Source: Anaerolineae bacterium
Lineage (GTDB): Bacteria; Chloroflexota; Anaerolineae; B4-G1
Direction: 5' to 3'
DNA length: 11,123 bases
NCBI GenBank assembly: GCA_030620125.1
Contig: JAUXFI010000047.1
Coordinates: 1 to 11,123 of the forward strand
Below the pieces are notes generated by a model, which saw only the letters and a program-made list of their open reading frames with translations, made no database searches and was not told where the DNA came from. A program made the position numbers and the translations under genes. This document shows positions 6,155-11,123 of the stretch, piece after piece (positions within the stretch are counted from its first letter, which is position 1; every line of letters starts with the position of its first letter).

Positions 6155-6158
<4 letters not shown>
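5556..6158 (-). CDS. coaE: dephospho-CoA kinase
   Basis: CoaE phosphorylates the 3' hydroxyl of dephospho-CoA with ATP, the last step of coenzyme A synthesis. The 200 residues match the family length. The P-loop GNIGTGKS (13-20) follows LLIGIT. IDADLVAHEV (34-43) carries the conserved aspartates. FGPEILAPDGEIDRARLGTLVFAD (58-81), EAIVHP (89-94) and the late RIIGGRGLSRAEAEQRVQAQ and ADVVID segments complete the family pattern. The ATG at 6158 overlaps the stop of the ABC-F gene by 4 nt (ATGA), which fixes the start and suggests translational coupling. A frame open further upstream only overlaps ABC-F coding sequence and was rejected. The CoA product is the cofactor class used by GNAT enzymes such as the next gene, but a functional link is only inference. 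Confidence 0.95.
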
Positions 6159-8110
<1,952 letters not shown>

Positions 8111-8152
8111 GGAATGAGTTGCGTGCTCCGGTTCTAATGTGAACGGTAGGCA

Positions 8153-8180
8153 ATTATACCACGAGCCTGGGATGTGCCAA
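8153..8180 (-). promoter_or_regulatory. promoter of the ABC-F/coaE transcription unit
   Basis: On the minus strand, TTGGCA (8180-8175, 5/6 match) and TATAAT (8158-8153, exact) are separated by 16 bp. The start is expected near 8146, giving a leader of about 36 nt. It lies back to back with the plus-strand promoter, with only 2 bp between the two -35 boxes. Confidence 0.65.
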
Positions 8181-8182
8181 TC

Positions 8183-8211
8183 TTGCCACCAAAGGCGTTT
8201 TGTAGTACACT
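8183..8211 (+). promoter_or_regulatory. promoter of the glycoside hydrolase-like gene
   Basis: TTGCCA (8183-8188, 5/6) and TACACT (8206-8211, 4/6) are separated by 17 bp. The start is expected near 8218, about 50 nt before the ATG. The divergent arrangement means that a regulator bound here could affect both directions. Confidence 0.5.
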
Positions 8212-8268
8212 CGTAAAAGCTGTTGCCTGGGCACCAAACTAGAGTAATAAAGGAAAAGGAGGATTGTG

Positions 8269-9558
8269 ATGTCTACTAAATTGGGTCCCCACGTTCTGCG
8301 GTCCGCTGCCGACTTGAGTGAATACGTTGAGGCTGGCGCGGCAGTGGCCAAGTTTGTGGGCGATTGGGGGCTGGCGAAGGATATCCCGGCTACCACTCTG
8401 GTGATCGGCCGCAAGCATCAGGGGAACTATGATGCTCAACTCCAGAAAAACAGCGGGAAGACGCCTCTGCAGGCGGCGCAGCAGTTTGTCCAGGATCAAT
8501 TGCCCACATATAAGGCCAATTCCTCCATCAAGTACTGGGAGGGGCACAACGAGCCGGTTTGGAGCGATGATGAAGGCATGGGCTGGTACGCCCAGTTCGA
8601 AGTAGAGCGTATGCGGTTGATGGCCGACGAGGGGCTAAAGTGCGTGATTGGGAACTTTGCCAGCGGCTCGCCGCCCCTGAATCTCTGGCCCGCTTTCCTC
8701 CCGGCTCTCCGGGTCGCCAGGCAGTATCAGGCCATCCTCGGCCTTCACGAGTACAGTTGCCCCTGGATGTGGTGGATGACGGGCAAGCATCAACTGAACC
8801 CCGACGAGGATGAGGGGGACGAGGGCTGGACGACGTTGCGTTACCGCAAGATCTATCGCCAGTACCTGGCCCCGAACGGGCTGGGGGATGTGCCGTTGGT
8901 GATCACCGAGTGCGGCCTTGATCCGTTGGTGAATCCCAAACCGCCGGGCGCGAAAGGCGGGGCGTGGAAACAGTTGGGCGATTTCTGGTCCAAGCACGAC
9001 AAGGAGCCGGACAAGGCCGACTATTACTTCCGGCAGTTGGTCTGGTACGACGAGGAACTGCAAAAGGATGATTACGTCGTTGGCGCGACGATCTTTACCT
9101 GGGGCAGTTTCGGTCCGCCCTGGTCGGATTTCGACGTGGCAGGGACGGCTGTGTCCAAGAAATTGGTCGCATACACGGAGGCGGACCCGGCCAAGCCCTT
9201 TGAGTATCCCGAAGGCGGTGGCGGCGAGGAGGGCGAGGAGGAGGAGGAACCCCGCGGTCAGCCTCGCGTACAGTACGAGCGCACGTATGTGTTACTACCT
9301 CCCGGCGCAGATGTTTCCTGGGCACGGGCAGTCGTGCAGGGCGGGTGGGATCAGTACCGCTACACCATTGGTAGCAGCGCCGACGACGCCGGTATCGGCG
9401 ACCTGGACATGCGGCGGGTGCTTGCGGTCAACCCGCAAAAGTGGGGCGGGCCTACGAGTTTGAAGGATTTCTTCAGCAAGTATTACTCTGGGGTCGAGTA
9501 TCGGACTGTCACGGCCTCAACGCCTGAGGAATTGGCGCAAAAGTTGGCTGGCCAGTAG
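8269..9558 (+). CDS. clan GH-A-like glycoside hydrolase with C-terminal accessory domain
   Basis: The protein probably cleaves a polysaccharide or glycoside; its substrate is unknown. Residues 1-310 look like a (beta/alpha)8 barrel of clan GH-A. KYWEGHNEP (88-96) carries the N-E pair typical of the acid/base (E95). ILGLHEYSCPW (157-166) contributes the conserved H160, and VITECGLDP (211-219) carries the probable nucleophile E214. GATIFTWGSF (272-281) supplies the late tryptophan (W278). A very acidic linker (about 315-329) leads to a C-terminal domain (336-429) with ERTYVLLPPGADVSWARAVV, TIGSSADDAGIGDLDMRRVLAVNP and STPEELAQKL. I recall this domain on other Chloroflexota proteins. No signal peptide is visible, so it is either cytoplasmic or exported in an unusual way. 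The ATG at 8269 is preferred to the GTG at 8266 because AAGGAGG (8256-8262) then has a 6-nt spacing. The family number within GH-A is not resolved. Confidence 0.75.
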   Translation: MSTKLGPHVLRSAADLSEYVEAGAAVAKFVGDWGLAKDIPATTLVIGRKHQGNYDAQLQKNSGKTPLQAAQQFVQDQLPTYKANSSIKYWEGHNEPVWSDDEGMGWYAQFEVERMRLMADEGLKCVIGNFASGSPPLNLWPAFLPALRVARQYQAILGLHEYSCPWMWWMTGKHQLNPDEDEGDEGWTTLRYRKIYRQYLAPNGLGDVPLVITECGLDPLVNPKPPGAKGGAWKQLGDFWSKHDKEPDKADYYFRQLVWYDEELQKDDYVVGATIFTWGSFGPPWSDFDVAGTAVSKKLVAYTEADPAKPFEYPEGGGGEEGEEEEEPRGQPRVQYERTYVLLPPGADVSWARAVVQGGWDQYRYTIGSSADDAGIGDLDMRRVLAVNPQKWGGPTSLKDFFSKYYSGVEYRTVTASTPEELAQKLAGQ

Positions 9559-9641
9559 AGCGAGCGTCGCCTGATGGGCCAGCCGCGGCGACCTCGCGAG
9601 TGATTATGGTGCGGCAGGCCGGGAGGGAGTGTGGAGGACGG

Positions 9642-11099
9642 ATGACTAACGAGAAATTGCGCCAGCTTCCCAGTGTGGATCGGCTGCTCGGCGAGGGGGC
9701 CGTGCAGGAACTGGTCGCCGCCTACGGGCGACGCCAGGCGGTGAACGCACTGCGCGAGACGCTCGACGCCGCGCGCGACGAGGTGCGGGCCGGGACAGAC
9801 GTGCCGGGTATCGCGGCGCTGGTGGCGCGGGCGAGCGTCTGCCTGCAAGAGCACCTGTCCCCGACGCTACGCCAGGTCATCAATGCGACCGGCGTCATCA
9901 TCCACACCAACCTGGGGCGCGCTCCCCTTTCGGCTGCTGCGCGGGTGGCGATGGGGGAGGTCAGCCGGGGCTACTCCACGCTGGAGTACGATCTGCAGGA
10001 GGGGCAGCGCGGTCACCGCACTGTGCATGCCGAACGGCTGTTGTGTGAATTGACCGGGGCGGAGGCTGCATTGGTGGTCAACAACAACGCCGGGGCGGTG
10101 CTCCTGGCGCTGACGGGGCTGGCGCAGGGCCGCGGCGTGGTTGTCTCGCGGGGGCAACTGGTAGAGATCGGCGGCGGCTTTCGCATCCCCGAGGTGATGG
10201 CGCAGAGTGGGGCGCGGCTGATCGAGGTCGGCACGACCAACCGCACTCACCTGCGCGACTATGCAATGGTCGTGAGACCGCAAGAGGACGCCGCCTTGAT
10301 CCTGCGGGCGCACCACTCCAATTTCCGCATCGTGGGTTTTACCACTGAACCCTCCCTGGCCGAACTGGTCGCGCTGGGTGCAGAGCACGGCCTCCCGGTG
10401 GTGGACGACCTGGGGAGCGGCGCGCTGCTCGACACGGCCCAGTTTGGGCTGACGCGCGAGCCGATGGTGCAGGAGAGCGTAGCAGCAGGGGCTGCGTTGG
10501 TCTGCTTCAGCGGAGACAAGCTGCTGGGCGGCCCGCAGGCCGGGATCATCGTCGGGCAAGCCAGGTACGTGGAGCCGCTAAAGACCCACCCGCTGGCCCG
10601 CGCCCTGCGAGCCGACAAGCTCTGCCTGGTCGGGTTGCAGGCGACGCTGCTGCACTACTTGAAGGACGAGGCCACCAGGCATGTGCCGGTCTGGCAGATG
10701 ATCGCCGCACCCCTGGAAGCGATTGAGCGGCGGGCGCGCCGTTGGCGGCGGAGGTTGCGGCAGGCTGGTGTGGCGGCCGAGATCACGGACGGCGAGTCCA
10801 CTGTGGGCGGAGGCAGCCTGCCCGGTGAGACGCTGCCGACGAAGCTGGTCGCGCTGCCGGTCTCGCACCCTGACCGGCTGGCGGCTGCGCTGCGGGCCGC
10901 CGACCCGCCGGTGGTGGCCCGCATCGAGGAGGGTCGGCTGGTGCTGGATCCGCGCACGGTCTTGGCGGAGGAGGAGCGGGAGTTGCTGAGGGTGGTCGTG
11001 GAGGCACTGTCAACGGATTTAGGGAACGGATTTAACGGATTGGAATCTGTCCGACGTGATATTCCACGGACGCGGGCGGGTGACTGTCAACGGATTTAG
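9642..11099 (+). CDS. selA: L-seryl-tRNA(Sec) selenium transferase, with repeat-derived C-terminal tail
   Basis: SelA is a PLP enzyme that converts Ser-tRNA(Sec) to selenocysteinyl-tRNA(Sec) using selenophosphate. The family signatures are clear. The N-terminal RQLPSVDRLL is followed by INATGVIIHTNLGRAPL (about 80-96), GYSTLEYDLQEGQRGHR, VNNNAGAVLLAL, RGQLVEIGGGFRIPEVM, VGTTNRTH and VDDLGSGAL. FSGDKLLGGPQAGIIVG contains the PLP lysine K293, equivalent to K295 in E. coli. The ATG at 9642 has GGAGG (9633-9637) 4 nt upstream; an earlier in-frame start lacks this support. The family-like part ends near VVEAL (452-456). The last 28 or so residues are translated from a repeat (11006 onward) and the stop is TAG at 11097-11099, giving 485 residues against 463 in E. 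coli. selB and tRNA-Sec are expected downstream. Confidence 0.94.
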   Translation: MTNEKLRQLPSVDRLLGEGAVQELVAAYGRRQAVNALRETLDAARDEVRAGTDVPGIAALVARASVCLQEHLSPTLRQVINATGVIIHTNLGRAPLSAAARVAMGEVSRGYSTLEYDLQEGQRGHRTVHAERLLCELTGAEAALVVNNNAGAVLLALTGLAQGRGVVVSRGQLVEIGGGFRIPEVMAQSGARLIEVGTTNRTHLRDYAMVVRPQEDAALILRAHHSNFRIVGFTTEPSLAELVALGAEHGLPVVDDLGSGALLDTAQFGLTREPMVQESVAAGAALVCFSGDKLLGGPQAGIIVGQARYVEPLKTHPLARALRADKLCLVGLQATLLHYLKDEATRHVPVWQMIAAPLEAIERRARRWRRRLRQAGVAAEITDGESTVGGGSLPGETLPTKLVALPVSHPDRLAAALRAADPPVVARIEEGRLVLDPRTVLAEEERELLRVVVEALSTDLGNGFNGLESVRRDIPRTRAGDCQRI

Positions 11100-11123
11100 G
11101 GAACGGATTTAACGGATTGGAAT
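11006..11123 (+). repeat. direct repeat, 77-bp period, overlapping the selA 3' end
   Basis: A 41-bp sequence at 11006-11046 recurs without change at 11083-11123, where the window ends, so the array may continue. Each copy contains the hexamer CGGATT three times, twice as AACGGATTTA. The 36 bp between copies includes GGAAT...ATTCC and GTCCG...CGGAC inverted pairs. Because 77 is not a multiple of 3, the second copy is read in a different frame from the first and supplies the selA TAG stop. Confidence 0.85.

Noticed and set aside
9559..9641. GTCGCC/GGCGAC hairpin as terminator of the hydrolase gene
   Set aside because: The stem is short, the loop is 15 nt and no T-run follows, so read-through into selA is equally likely.
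9867..10559. 230-residue minus-strand open frame opposite selA
   Set aside because: It is antisense to strongly conserved SelA motifs and has no domain of its own.
11006..11123. CRISPR array (41-bp repeat, 36-bp spacer geometry)
   Set aside because: Only two copies are visible, the repeat is internally repetitive (three CGGATT), it overlaps the end of selA, and no cas gene is present. A longer downstream sequence with varied spacers could reopen this.

Overview
The window looks like part of a moderately GC-rich bacterial chromosome, most likely Chloroflexota (Anaerolineae-like). This is inferred from remembered protein styles: the LysRS sequence, the secreted protein with repeats like YFPETGHYV..FLEYW..GGL.IFGYP, the PSTDSGQA-type insertion in an ABC-F protein, and many small palindromic repeats. 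No database was consulted.

Layout. Bases 1-1000 hold the 3' end of serS, a consensus promoter whose -35 box overlaps the serS stop codon, and a tRNA cluster: Ser(TGA), Ser(GCT), Arg(GCG). A palindrome-rich spacer follows, with a near-consensus promoter that runs almost at once into a terminator-like hairpin ahead of greA. Bases 986-3063 hold greA, a strong intrinsic terminator, and lysS. Bases 3064-3455 have no gene and hold two inverted-repeat structures, one a 110-nt nested element, then a good promoter. Bases 3456-4448 encode a secreted repeat protein, followed by a structured 3' region and a bidirectional terminator at 4622-4655.

On the minus strand, from 8110 down to 4703, lie an ABC-F ATPase, coaE (4-nt overlap with the ABC-F gene), a GNAT-like protein and a two-helix membrane peptide, probably one transcription unit. 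The ABC-F gene carries about 2.7 copies of a 24-bp dispersed-repeat unit inserted in frame. Divergent promoters at 8153-8211 serve this unit and, on the plus strand, a clan GH-A-like glycoside hydrolase. After it comes selA, whose 3' end runs into a 77-bp-period repeat that continues to the window edge.

The left half is translation and transcription housekeeping: charging of Ser and Lys tRNAs, two Ser tRNAs and one Arg tRNA, and rescue of stalled RNA polymerase. The ABC-F protein probably acts on ribosomes, CoaE makes coenzyme A, and SelA implies selenocysteine use, with selB and tRNA-Sec expected outside the window. I found no clear new defence or biosynthetic system. The most interesting signals are regulatory RNA structures around greA, repeats that have been domesticated into or have run into coding sequence (ABC-F and selA), and the nested palindromic element upstream of the secreted protein.
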